The notes under the pieces: model-generated | Database searches by the model: none | Told to the model about the DNA's origin: nothing | Seen by the model: the letters and a program-made list of their open reading frames with translations, nothing else | Translations under genes and position numbers: made by a program | Part shown: piece by piece, positions 1 to 9,869 of the stretch | Position numbering within the stretch: the stretch's first letter is position 1 | How the letters are laid out: each line of letters begins with the position of its first letter | NCBI GenBank assembly: GCA_013115125.1 | Contig: JABANN010000322.1 | Coordinates: 1 to 39,511 of the forward strand | Reading direction: 5' to 3' | DNA length: 39,511 nt | From: Perkinsus olseni | Taxonomy: Eukaryota > Perkinsozoa > Perkinsida

Positions 1-330
1 GCCCAGGTGCCTCAGCCTGCCTAACTTGGCTTTGGCCTCGGCACATTTAACCTTGATGTGGTGTTGGAACGATGAGCGCCGATCGATCAAAACACCAAGC
101 ACCCGGACAACCTTGACGATGTCAACGGGTGTTCCATCGAGGGACAAAACATCGTCCCCGATGGTCCTAGGCAGGAGCGCCTGGCTCTTGGCCGGCTCGT
201 AGGACACTCCAGCGTCGGCGGCCCAGGCCAGCAGCAGAACTCTACAGTCAGTGCAACCACATCACTAGCATGTCAGTATACCCGCCATCATCGGCGTGAC
301 GGAATGAATTATTGTAAAGCCTCGTTCCCG
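1..330 (-). mobile_element. LINE-like (non-LTR) reverse transcriptase fragment, runs off the left edge
   Basis: Read on the minus strand, 295-287 encodes Ala-Asp-Asp inside a context RHADDGGYTD, the reverse-transcriptase catalytic box. About 45 bases downstream, positions 240-1 read as 80 residues without a stop. They contain VSYEPAKSQ and VVRVLGVLIDRRSSFQHHI, the usual non-LTR pattern of a KT/KS strand followed by a 'yLGv.iD' strand and an H-I helix. The two stretches lie in different frames, with a stop after the first, so at least one frameshift breaks the copy. The endonuclease and 5' part are not visible. An old fragment of a LINE/Jockey-type element is the best reading. Confidence 0.65.
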
Positions 331-369
331 AAATCTGAAAACGACAAGCCGCGACACCGTCCCTGACCT

Positions 370-1500
370 GTGTCTACCAGAAGACAGAGGGGAAGAAGAC
401 AGAGAGGAAGGAGACAGAGTCCTCAATGACGAGGTGAACTCTCCTCGTCTACAGTAGACGTGAATCAGGTAACTCGCTACTTAGTCACCAGACGCAGTAA
501 CAGAACAACGCAGGAACAGAGCACTTACCCAGAATAAGTCGCTTTCGAGCACTCAGGTGACGCTAAATCGGGTAAATATGTCAAGCGGCGTCGCTCGGGA
601 GATCTCGTGCGTCTGCTGGATCCTCAAGTCGTGCTGGTAAGATCACTACCCTGTCGTTCTGCAACCCCTAGCAGCCTTCCCTTGCTGAACGATCACTAGA
701 AGAGGCTTCATGCCCGATGGCCAATGATGCTGATCGCATGCTTTCTAGAAAGAGCGTGATGAAGGGACCGAAGCTGCCAAGGCACTGCTCATGGCATTTC
801 GAAGATATAATAGGACGTTGTCTACTAAAACAGCGCCACCGTCGCGAGAGACGCGCCGCCTTCATGCACGCAGCTCCTCCAACTCAGTCGATCAAAGCCA
901 GGATTATCTCCCAATCACTCCCATGAATCCTTCAACCAGCGTCCAGACTCTCGTTGCTGCAGCGATGATGAGAGCTACCGCTGGAGCCATTCCAGAGACT
1001 GGAGTTTTCACCACCACAGTTTCGGGCGTATGTTTCCTCGTAGGGTGGCCTCCTGCAGACCCCGGTCCTATGGTGAACTTTTTTGCGGGCTGTGGGGTGG
1101 ACACCGCGTCAGAGCTCAAAGTTATCGAGAATCCGAAGAACACCTTCACACTCAATCTCACGGACGAGCAGACTGCGACTAGGTACAGCAGTTTCATCGA
1201 GGCAGCCGGGACATTCTGCCAGAAGGTACCCAAGATTGAGTACGGTGATATGGAGAAGATCATCTATGAGCCGGGCCTCAAAAATGATGAGACTCTCAAG
1301 ATCGCGATTGGGTCGATCACAAGGACCTTCACCCCTGGGGGTTGCCCTATTGAGCCACTCCATGTGTGAAGGGCAGTCCTCCATCGTGAGCGACCCTATT
1401 GGCTCGGCGCCGACGGTTGTAGTCGCCACAAGTTTTTAGCACTCCTTTGGTAACCCAAATCCATTTTCACGGTGTTCAAGTCGTTGAGTTGTAAATGTGC
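370..1500 (+). repeat. Tandem segmental duplication, copy 1
   Basis: This stretch is similar over its whole length to 4655-5785, in the same orientation, 4.28 kb apart. The similarity starts at the shared block gtgtctac.agaagaca, includes about 550 bp upstream of the gene, the 447-bp coding region and about 130 bp of 3' flank, and fades at the shared 'tgtaaat' near 1495. Both flank and gene were duplicated as one unit. Confidence 0.8.
923..1369 (+). CDS. Small secreted protein, copy 1 of a lineage-specific pair
   Basis: The product is 148 aa from an intronless frame. The ATG at 923 was chosen because it matches the start of the paralogue at 5168 and because both products then have identical length. 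The frame is open further upstream but is not conserved there. Residues 1-22 (MNPSTSVQTLVAAAMMRATA) look like a signal peptide ending near AGA. The mature part shares with its paralogue the block VIENPKNTFTLNLTDEQTAT, GDMEKIIYEP and a C-terminal FTPG.CP, and has few cysteines. Function is unknown. Secretion and fast divergence of the middle part suggest an extracellular or host-facing product, which is inference only. Confidence 0.7.
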   Translation: MNPSTSVQTLVAAAMMRATAGAIPETGVFTTTVSGVCFLVGWPPADPGPMVNFFAGCGVDTASELKVIENPKNTFTLNLTDEQTATRYSSFIEAAGTFCQKVPKIEYGDMEKIIYEPGLKNDETLKIAIGSITRTFTPGGCPIEPLHV

Positions 1501-1533
1501 GATTGCGCCGGACACCGGAATCCCCGGCTGCAG

Positions 1534-1680
1534 AAGTATGATGAGTTCACCAAGCAATCCAAGATAGGCTGCAACGTCTCCGTCACATTCGGGAAGGGTG
1601 ATATGTATGAGTTCAGGTACTACCCTAACTCGGGGAAGGGGACACTCAAGATCCCGATCGGCGGGGCCCTCAGGGAGTTT
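1534..1680 (+). pseudogene. Relic of a third copy, C-terminal part only
   Basis: About 165 bp after the stop of copy 1, the plus strand reads KYDEFTKQSKIGC...GKGDMYEFRYYPN...TLKIPIG...REF. This lines up with the C-terminal third of the two secreted proteins (RYSSF..., GDMEKIIYEP, TLKIAIG...R.F). The signal peptide and first two thirds are absent, and after REF the frame continues into unrelated sequence and hairpins. It could instead be the last exon of a divergent gene, but no upstream exon was found. Confidence 0.5.
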
Positions 1681-1738
1681 ATCGCTGACTTGTGCATGAT
1701 TGCTATAGCTATGTTGGGTTGTGAGGCTCAGAGGCGTT

Positions 1739-1810
1739 ACTGGGCTGTTCGACATGGTGACCATGTTGAACAGCCCAGTCATGGCCCAGTCCGACCATGT
1801 CATGGTCGGA
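1739..1810. repeat. Two adjacent near-perfect palindromes
   Basis: 1739-1758 and 1760-1779 are inverted copies (20-bp arms, one mismatch) around a single G. 1790-1799 and 1801-1810 are perfect 10-bp inverted copies around a single T. Both would form tight cruciforms or RNA hairpins. Confidence 0.85.
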
Positions 1811-2530
1811 GACTGTGCGACTACCCTAGCCGTACGTATGATGATGATGCCAAGGGCTGAGGAAGGTGCCTTTGAAATTGGCCCAACAGTGGCATTACTT
1901 TGCAAATTGCAACTGAATTGGCTGATTGTTTTGAATTTTAAAATGCCGATTACTGTGAGTTTTCTCGGCTTGCACGTACACCATGAGGCCGATGATATTT
2001 TGATACGATGAAATGAGGACTCGTGAGACCTCAGATTCACTCACGTCAATAAGGACTCGTACGTTCCTATTTACCATTAGTTTATTGAGATGTAACAGAG
2101 GAGCACCAACCCTCATCATAAAATGCCTGCGTCCTCGGTCGTATCTGAGCTACTCTCGATCAACCTTGGCGAATACTCCGCTCGGCAAAGATCATCTTGG
2201 GTTAGAGTGGAGTAAGTCAACGACAAACACCGGCAAAGGTTTCACCGGGTCAGAGGGGATTCACCCTCTAGCAGGGTGATTTCGTATAGGAAAGTCCAGG
2301 ACTTATTGGACCTATAGAAAGCGCTGGAGTATCAGGAAGATAGTCGTATACTGTTCTCCGATCGGCTCGGGCCGTGCCGCTGGAAGTCGCTGAAGGTCCG
2401 CGTGATGGATCTAGTTTGAGCACGCGGAGTCAACGATAATCGAGCGACTGGGCCCTAAGGAAACTCTGGTGGATGGATCGAAGAGGCCGTGATAACTTTC
2501 ACCAGTCGCGCGCCCGGTAACCTGCCCTAC
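1811..2530. other. Noncoding stretch with small hairpins
   Basis: No convincing gene was found. Short frames here lack family features. Small inverted repeats occur at 2285-2316, where tatagg and cctata surround aagtcc-a-ggactt. The stretch looks like degraded accessory DNA between the two secreted-gene copies. Confidence 0.5.
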
Positions 2531-2531
2531 T

Positions 2532-2587
2532 ACTACAGGGCCTGTAGTGATTGGAGTGATTGAAGCAAACGGTTTGCTTCAATCACT
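2532..2587. repeat. Two perfect palindromes upstream of the gag-like fragment
   Basis: 2532-2539 and 2541-2548 are perfect 8-bp inverted arms around one G. 2555-2570 and 2572-2587 are perfect 16-bp inverted arms around one G. The odd, one-base centre is the same design as at 1739-1810. Confidence 0.85.
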
Positions 2588-2639
2588 TGGAATTGGTATA
2601 GTGGTAGACTAATCTGCCTCTAACTAGTGGAGCGCTGTA

Positions 2640-3830
2640 TCGGAATAAAGTTTATTCAACAAACCCGAAAAGCGTTCCCAGGTCTCAGATGTACGTCGTT
2701 GGTGCAGACGGTCAACCGAGAGGAACTCCTCTCAAGGCTCTATCTAGCCAATGGAGGATCTTACAACACCAAGATGCCCCTCATGAGGAAGGACTCGAAG
2801 GGCTCAGAATGCAGAAAGGCTGGCGTTGGTCTAGATTTCGTCGCCAATTGGAGCTTGCGCTCAGTGGTGTTCAAGGAGATTCTTCTTCCTTGAGACTCCT
2901 GGCGTATAGTCTCTCTCTGCCGCGAAGTGTGGTTAAGGGGCCGGATGGGAAGGTAGGCCTCATTCAGAGTGCATCGATTTTCGCGTGGAAGTCGATTCGC
3001 GAACCAGTAGTGGATGATAAGGATTCCGCCGAGGTTTCGACTTTCTCGACTGGGATCCGGTTTGCTTATGAGTCTTGGACTAGGCAGTGCTCTACCTTAT
3101 GCCAAAAGGTTGGGAAGTGTATGGAGAAGCTGTTGTCGTCCTTTGACTCGAGCAACCCGATCATTTTCTTAAGTCGATGGTCCAATCTTTATCGTGAAGC
3201 TGGCCACCTCGAGTTCTCTAAGAGAACTTCTCTTGTAATGTCGAAGAAGAGAGTTACTTGGCCGGTAAGCTAGCTGATACTGTTGGTGAGTTGGAATCCA
3301 ACTGTTGGATTGGTCCTTTCGGGTACTGCCGCATGAGTTTATACTCCAACAGTGCCCCCGCTCGAAGAAGCAAATACTGAGTTCGGTGCTTTGGTCAAGG
3401 ATGTTCGGTAGAAGGCTTCAACACCACAAGAGGCGCTTTCAAAGTTGCAGAATCATTCGGCCAGAATGCTGCACTCGAAAATCATTCTTCATCCATTGAC
3501 AAGCATATTGGCCTCTACCTCACGAAGATCTCTCTTCCTCCTGGAGTGGGGAATACCGGTCAGACCAAGCGCTCACTGGACCGTAGAGAAAATCATGCGC
3601 CTGGTTCGAAGAGATTCCGACCTTCAGGTTACTACGAGGCTTATCGCTACTACTCAGCTGTTGAAGAGTTCAGGTGCTTCTTTCAGCTTGAAAGTTTCTA
3701 GAAGGTCAGCGAGATATTTAGCCTCGCGCCTCCAGAAATCTCGAGTAGAAAGCAGAACGGCCAGTGCTCTAATTGCGGTAAGCGAGGCCACTCAGGAGGC
3801 AGCAGCATTGCCGCTATCGCTGGGTAGAGT
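2640..3830 (+). mobile_element. Fossil LTR-retrotransposon fragment, gag-like part
   Basis: The plus strand holds a broken gag-like region. Its features are a helical core with the W..LYREAGH..FS pattern seen in Ty3-type capsid proteins and, near 3765-3800, a zinc-knuckle-like motif CSNCGKRGH. It is clearly broken, with several breaks. No reverse transcriptase, integrase or paired LTRs were recognised nearby, so it is a partial, fairly old copy. The Ty3-like assignment is tentative. It lies between the two copies of the secreted-protein duplication. Confidence 0.5.
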
Positions 3831-4654
3831 GTAGGCGGTATCGTGTGAATTGTCCCATTCGAGCCCTACTATCCTGTATAAACAAGCCACGCTATAGTGT
3901 TCATAGTAGCTCAGTAACTAAGCCTCAGCTCCACAGCACACTAACGAGTTCCTTTCCGAGCTGTCTGGCTGCTGCGTCATCACTACTACAATGCGATTGT
4001 AGCGGACTCAGGGTTACCTTAGTCCTATCACTCCGCATACCTACCACTGTTGGGTTGTCTAGCCATAACTCAAGGATCATCTAAGCAAAACACTGCTGAT
4101 GGGATACATCCTGACCAACAGCCGCATCTTCGCACGAAACCTCGTGACGAAAATTTCACAATATTTCAAGGGTCACGAGCAAAACTCTAGCCCTCAGCTT
4201 CGGGTTTCCAAGATGGGTTCCCTCATCTGTTCCTACGCGGAGACACAGAGAAGAGACTTAATCCAACATAGACCAGGCAATGCGGCTCCTACGCAAGTAG
4301 CCTGCGCTCTCAGCTCTGGCTGACGCAAAAAGTCCGCCACCACCTTGGTTTCAGCATGTTAGCAGCCCGCAGTGCAAACAGTGATGAGTTTCAGCAGACT
4401 CAGTATTTTCATTGTGCCGACGTGCTTGTTGTCTTTTCGTGAATGCGTATTTTGCGCTAGCGTGCTAAGATGTGGATTGAGTCAGATAAAGTCCTATAAC
4501 TCCTTTTCTTATATGTTAGGGGTTTCACAGTCGGGGGGGACAGCGGGTGGGCAACAGCATGCCCATGAGGCTGCGTCGGCTCAACCGGAAGATGTAAAGC
4601 GAAACTCTATAGTCGCCGTGCGAGAACGAACTATGCTAGAGCCTGGACAAGCCC
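3831..4654. other. Unassigned stretch between the element fragment and duplication copy 2
   Basis: Only short frames are present and none is recognisable. Part of it may belong to the fossil element to its left, but nothing can be shown from the sequence. Confidence 0.4.
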
Positions 4655-5785
4655 GTGTCTACGAGAAGACATAGACGAAGGAGACAGAGTCCTCAATGAC
4701 GAGGTGAGCTCTACTCTTTTACTCGCTACTTAGTCACCAGACGCAGAAACAGAACAACGATGGAGGAGAGCAGTTGAACACTGACATCACTGCAAATCGG
4801 GTGTACATGTCAACCAGTGTTACCTGCGGGTATTCCTCGCGCCAGCTGTGCCTGTGTCCCGAATTCCTGGTGGTGAAGTCGCTAGCCTGCCGCTCTGCGA
4901 CCCCTAGCGGTCTTCCGTCGCTGAACGATTATTGGGAGGGTCTTCATGCCCGATAACTGACATTGCTGACCACAGAGATGCTAAACGAGCTCTTAGGAAG
5001 AGCATGACGAAGCAAATGCTGCCCAAGTCACTGTTGACGGCATTACCGAGATATAATGGGACGCCGTCACTGAGACAGCGCCACACGTCACGTCACGTCT
5101 TCGTGCTACACGCACGCAGCACCTCCACCCCAATCGACCCAACCAGGATTTTCTCCCAAGCACTCCCATGAATCCTTCAACCATCGTCCAGACTCTCGTT
5201 GCTGCAGCGATGATGAGAACTATCGCCGGAGCCATTCCGGGGAAGAAGGTGTTCACCACCACAGTTGAGGGTATATGCTTGCAGATGGGGTGGCCTACTC
5301 CAGACCCCGGGTCCACAGTGATCTATTATGCCGGTTGCTCCCAAGGGGAAGCTGTCGCGTTCTTCCTCAAGCTTATCGAGAACCCGAAGAACACCTTCAC
5401 ACTCAATCTCACGGACGAGCAGACCGCGACTAAGTACAGCCGTTTTATCGAGGAATTCAACGGGGCGACAAGGACGTCTTGCCAGACGGCCCTCAACCTT
5501 GAGAATGGTGATATGGAGAAGATCATTTATAAGCCGACCCCCAAGAATGCTGAGACTCTCGAGACCTCCATCGGCTCACTTCAAAGGACCTTCACCCCTG
5601 GGTATTGCCCTTAGTGGCTCCGTGTGTGAAGGGCAGTCCTCTATCGTGAGGGGCTCTATTCGCTCCAGGAGGAGAGGTGGAACTGCCCTGCAGTGCCAAT
5701 GGCAGTAGCACGCCAAAAGTTTTTAGTACTCCTTAGGTAGCTCAAATCGATTTTCGCGGTCTTCGAGTGGTTGAGATGTAAATCG
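4655..5785 (+). repeat. Tandem segmental duplication, copy 2
   Basis: This is the partner of 370-1500. The 5' flank, coding frame and 3' flank are all recognisably shared. Several small indels in the 5' flank and amino-acid changes show that the duplication is not recent. Confidence 0.8.
5168..5614 (+). CDS. Small secreted protein, copy 2 of a lineage-specific pair
   Basis: The product is an intronless 148-aa protein, the same length as the product of 923-1369. The start MNPSTIVQTLVAAAMMR is a likely signal peptide cleaved after AGA near residue 21. The conserved core ENPKNTFTLNLTDEQTAT is identical, as are GDMEKIIY and FTPG.CP. The segments around residues 45-70 and 85-100 differ strongly, including a small insertion balanced by a deletion. 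That pattern suggests relaxed or diversifying change in exposed loops. Function is unknown. Confidence 0.7.
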   Translation: MNPSTIVQTLVAAAMMRTIAGAIPGKKVFTTTVEGICLQMGWPTPDPGSTVIYYAGCSQGEAVAFFLKLIENPKNTFTLNLTDEQTATKYSRFIEEFNGATRTSCQTALNLENGDMEKIIYKPTPKNAETLETSIGSLQRTFTPGYCP

Positions 5786-6176
5786 TCGAGATGAGCAGCA
5801 GCACACCGGAAGTGAGCTCGCAGGCGGGCTCGTGCAAAGTGGAAGTTGACGGCTCCTGTGAGCAGGGACTAAGCACATAATGCCGAGAACTATCCCTGTC
5901 CTAGAACAGTACTTCGGACCACAAGCTGAGATCAACGAAAGCAGAGAGATCATCACGCAGGCCTACGGGATGCCTCTCCCGTGAGCATTGACGCCTCAAC
6001 AAAGACCACCATTTTTCTTACAGAAAAAGGTCTAACCTACGCGGTGCACTTGTTACAAACAATTGAACACTCGTAGTTCTGGTGGCAGAGAAGCCACACA
6101 ATCCCTGATGAATACCATGTCCTGATGTGTGAGAAAATCAAGTATCTTTGAGATACTCTTGGCGATGCCAGAGAGG
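5786..6176. other. Intergenic spacer
   Basis: No gene is visible. It lies 3' of both the secreted gene (+) and the R-SNARE gene (-), which converge here, so it should hold both transcript ends. Confidence 0.5.
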
Positions 6177-7421
6177 TTAACGTCTCACATTAGGAACGAT
6201 GATGTAAACGATGATACAGATTACTATCACGCCTAATATGATCTTCAGCTTGATATTCCTGATTTGCATTTGCCTTCTCAAATCCGCTGATTGTCTCAAA
6301 AACACATGAGCTTGTCGATTCATATCCTCCGTTCTTCGACCTAGGCTCTCTGCGCTCTCCTGATTCTCTACGATGCGCCGCACCTGACGGCACGTCCGGG
6401 CGAGTGTATCTTCCGATGCGAGACCAGATACTACATTATCCTGCATCACGCCTTGTACTTCCTCTACCTTCTCTCTTACACGGGCCGCCTTGTTACCATC
6501 CCCCGGGTTATTATACTGAACAACGAAACTTCCATATTCTGAGATGAGCCTGGATCGACCCAAAGATACTCATGCTCACCTTATTCATCAGCTCCTTCAT
6601 GCGTTTACGATTTGGCCTGCTCAACCCCTCTGCCGGAACCTCGTCAAGGCGGACTCCAGAGGACTCTATGGTCTTCCGTAGATCTTCACACAGCTCCCAA
6701 GCAGAAGATACCGGATACCTACTACCACAAATCCACCAATCCTACAGTCGGGAAACGTGAAGGCCTCCACTTCACTTCAATAAGCATGACAATCTCAGTT
6801 AGATCGATCTTATCGAGGCACGCCCACTCCAGCGAGAGCTCCATGCCGCTTTCCGGGTGCAACCACCTAGATTTCGCCGCACCAAAGCGAGGCATACTTC
6901 AAGCTAGCAGGCTCAAGGAACAAATGCAGTGCCCAAGCATCAGCCCTCATACAAAAGAAAGAAGTTTCCGATTTGTCTACGATGGAGTGGTACTCCCGTT
7001 CACTACAACTCTACTCCGCCCCACCTACCCCTTCTTCACGGAGGCCACGTAGACATTAAGGGCGTTGCTGTCGGCGACGACGTGTAAACGATTGCTCGCA
7101 CCTCCACCAGTGTCTGTAACCTGCAGCCAATTCCATCTTACCTCACGCTAACAGCGAGCATGAGGACACCGCCGACTACCCCTACCCGCCTAGAACCCGG
7201 GATGGCTGCGTTTGACTTGTGTATTTCCTCGAAAAACACGGTCTCAATCTCAGAACGCTCTCGAGAGGAGATAGCTGGGTTGAAGTGGGATAGAAGAATC
7301 TACACAAAGACGTGATCCGTGCAAGGTGTGGTAGTAGAGTATGTGTTACGGCTCGATCCTTTAGACGGGCCACTGCTAGATAACCCACTTGGCCATCATC
7401 ATCCGATGGAGAGCCGGGCAT
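6177..7421 (-). CDS. Longin-type R-SNARE (VAMP7-like), six exons, Asn at the zero layer
   Basis: Vesicle-fusion SNARE, about 234 aa. Exons by frame and GT..AG: 7421-7350, 7299-7186, 7120-7029, 6718-6580, 6515-6435 and 6383-6177. Introns are 50, 65, 310, 64 and 51 nt. Residues about 10-125 form a longin domain, from VGYLAVARLKDRA through FFEEIHKSNAAIPG and VYVASVKKG to YPVSSAWELCEDL. The SNARE motif starts at about 145 (REKVEEVQGVMQDN). A single membrane anchor lies at about 214-232 (IILGVIVICIIVYIIV). Length and order match VAMP7-type proteins. The join DN|VRRIVENQESAESLGRR aligns without gaps to VAMPs and puts Asn173 where the ionic-layer Arg is expected. The 310-nt intron could hide a small extra exon. 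Confidence 0.85.
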
Positions 7422-7743
7422 GCTACTATCACTAAGCTGGCAAAGGAGAGTTCAACCAACCGCAGCGAAGCTAGGACGTCTTAATAGAGGACGAATGGCG
7501 CATAGCTGACGAACTTGCGATCCTGTACTACTAATGCTTCGCGGGCCGTCTCAGGAAGTGTTGTCGGAACTGAACGAGTACCGATCCAAGCTCTGAGAGG
7601 ACGGACTGAAGGTGGTATCTTCAGGTGCACACTCCCGTACTGAACGATCTACCTAGATGCTGCGAGACCCCCAATAACCGCCGACAGAATCGACTACCAC
7701 CGACGAGCGTCTCGGTAATCCCGGACACGATTAATAACTACTA

Positions 7744-7978
7744 GAAAGCAACACGATCTCGTTATGTAAAGCAACTGTGTATCATTCAAGCCTACTGCTC
7801 CTACACCATCAGAGGTTCCTCCACCTACCCGAAGGCCTCCTGCCTTCAGGAGAGGCGTCAGCAAAAATTAGAGCAACAACAGGCAGCAGCAGCAGCAGCA
7901 GCAAGAGTACGATATTTTCACAAAGCGTGCCAGCGTCTTAGTGACTTCCTTTCCACCAGGGATGAGCAACATTGGTGA
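7744..7978 (+). CDS. Possible 3' exon of an unidentified gene with a poly-Ala run
   Basis: An open frame with no ATG follows an acceptor-like ..actactag at 7743 and ends at a TGA (7976-7978). It reads RYVKQLCIIQAYCSYTIR, then QERRQQKLEQQQ, then an alanine run from a (GCA)n tract at 7883-7903, then HKACQRLSDFLSTRDEQHW. The composition looks coding (a basic helix with charged and Gln residues), but no family is recognised and the upstream exons could not be fixed. 7422-7743 otherwise shows nothing definite. Confidence 0.3.
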
Positions 7979-8275
7979 AATTGCTACTGTCAACTATTAA
8001 CCCTGGCACGGATAGAAATGACGATCGATGACGAGGCGGACGAGTGATTATTATGATATAACAGTAACAGATTATTGTTTCTGACACCTCTAGCTTCTCA
8101 TCAGTAGTAGTACAAAACCCTCCATTAAAAGCAGCCGCTGGAGTACAAGATTCCTAGTGAACTACGGTAGATTTTTAAGTAAGTTGGAGGCCATTCACCC
8201 CTCCTCGAACCGCGATAGGAATGCTAATGACGGCGGTGGCCTCCCATACTCCACTACGCCGCATTGGCAACAACC
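7979..8275. other. Spacer
   Basis: AT-richer sequence with no convincing frame. It lies 3' of the RING gene on the minus strand. Confidence 0.4.
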
Positions 8276-9283
8276 TCAGGATGATGCCCCTTGTCCTTCT
8301 TTTCTCCTGGCGGTGGGGGAACCTTCGGGGGCGATTTTCGCTTCTGGCTTGGCTTTGGCAGAGGCACCTGTACAAAAGAACGCGTAAAACTCCCACTTCC
8401 CACACCTGCCCTCTCCTACCTCCACAGCAGTGATGGCATCAGAATTGGGGAGCCTCGTTATGCGTAGCAGTTTTTCTATTTCCCCCCTGCACTTCGGACA
8501 GTGGGCTCCTCCAACAGCTTCGTTGCATGCGATGTGCATAGCGCAGGGCTCACAGATGCCACCATGGCCACACGGCAAGATAACCTGATTACGAAGCAAC
8601 CATTTGCCGCAAAAAACGGTAAAGTCGAGACAGCGCGGGAATGGGGCGTGAGACTACAGAGCGTGGACTCTGCACAGTATGACGTGCTCGAGATTCTGAG
8701 ACCATGTTGCTCAGAAGGTTCCCGAGGGCTAGTAATTCTCATCATCAAAAATTACATTCTGTCTTTCCGGGCGCGGGATTAGCCAGGTTCTACTACCATA
8801 TCCCCTGGGTTTTCCAAGCACACACTGCACGGTGGAATCTCCCAAGGCTTCTCATTCGGATCGCTCGGTGGCGGCAATTGAGTGACCTCACTAGTCGGAA
8901 TGAAGTTTGCCGACGACAGTCGCACAAGAGGCACCTCCGCTCCCGTAGGTGGCGCCTGAACAACGCATGAACACTCGGAAGAGGACGTCCGGAAGTCCCA
9001 CCTGAGATGCCGTTTGGACCATCGTCCCTTCCGGCTGCGAACGGTCTATTCTATTGACGGCATGGCAACTGGAACATACGAACGCTGTGGCCGATGCAGG
9101 GACGGACTGCGCGTAACTGGAAAGGAAAGCATATCACATTTCTCGAGATTCACGTTGGGCAGCGCCTAACCTGCACGTGCCGCAGACCAGAGGTTCGGAT
9201 GAAGGGGTGGGGGTACTCGGGGCGGTGTCGGGAGCTTTCTTATCCTTTTTACTGCCACACTTGAAAATATTGAAGAAACCCAT
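8276..9283 (-). CDS. LSD1-type zinc ribbon plus C3HC4 RING protein with an N-myristoylation-type start, four exons
   Basis: Probable membrane-tethered E3 ubiquitin ligase, 231 aa. Exons 9283-9171, 9116-9002, 8955-8797 and 8584-8276; introns 54, 46 and 212 nt; all joins stay in frame. MGFFNIFKCGSKKDKK has Gly2, Cys9 and a basic patch, typical of myristoylation plus palmitoylation. Residues 34-60 hold C34..C37...VPASATAFVC52..C55HAVN, matching the LSD1-like finger. The RING ligands are C119-C122-C134-H136-C140-C143-C158-C161, a full C3HC4 set split by the 212-nt intron (CSVCLENPGDM|VILPCGHGGIC). After the RING comes a low-complexity tail of about 60 residues. The ligase role is inferred from the family. 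Confidence 0.85.
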
Positions 9284-9313
9284 ACTGATGAAACGCCAGG
9301 AAATATAATAACA

Positions 9314-9403
9314 AACCTAAGATATCCTTTTTCTCTGTAAAAACCGTAAGCAACCTAAGATATCCATCTCTGTATGAAAACCGTAAGCCACCTAAGATAT
9401 TCA
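9314..9403. repeat. 38-bp tandem repeat, about 2.4 copies
   Basis: Units start at 9314, 9352 and 9390. Each begins with aacctaagatat and carries ctctgta...aaaccgtaag. The copies differ at a few positions. They lie just upstream of the RING gene start (9283), so they may be part of its promoter or 5' leader. Confidence 0.75.
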
Positions 9404-9869
9404 GTTCAACTCGAGGAGCGAATACTTGAAAGCCCCACTGCTTACAGAGAGCACTGCCAACCTAACATACCCGTAATGGCTGCTTCATCCTCACCGTTCA
9501 AAGCTGCTACGATCGGGCAGATCTACTTCTAACAATCTCCAGATGCGGAGCGCCGCCTGGCTCTCGCGCATCGCTCCTTATTGCAGTATCGGGCTCCTCA
9601 ACCACAGACGCTTCCAGATCACAATAATCACAACCATCCAGGGAACACTTGCTAGACCTAACTCCGCTCGACCCGTACACAACGCAAGGCGGTTAGTCGG
9701 AAAGGAGGGATGCCAAGAAAACTGCACGTGAGATCTTCGGCATTTGTCCAGAATCTGCTTACCGGTGTCTGATCGACACTATCCATGATATTAAGGCTTG
9801 GAAAATCCCATAGTAAGAATCGACAAAAAATAACGGCAATAATGCAACGGATGAGAAAAAGGTTAGAAA
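9404..9869. other. Spacer between the RING gene and the amino-acid transporter
   Basis: No supported gene. It contains the 3' end of the transporter transcript (-) and probably the promoter of the RING gene (-). Confidence 0.4.

Noticed and set aside
2588-2660. tRNA-like sequence (ggtatagtggtaga resembles an A box)
   Set aside because: No acceptor-stem pairing and no TTCGA-type B box were found at the right distance.
6612-7052. 146-codon plus-strand frame
   Set aside because: It lies antisense to the R-SNARE exons and its 310-nt intron, has no features, and looks like a shadow.
8476-8748. 90-codon minus-strand frame overlapping the RING gene
   Set aside because: It is out of frame with the RING exons and mostly covers the 212-nt intron.
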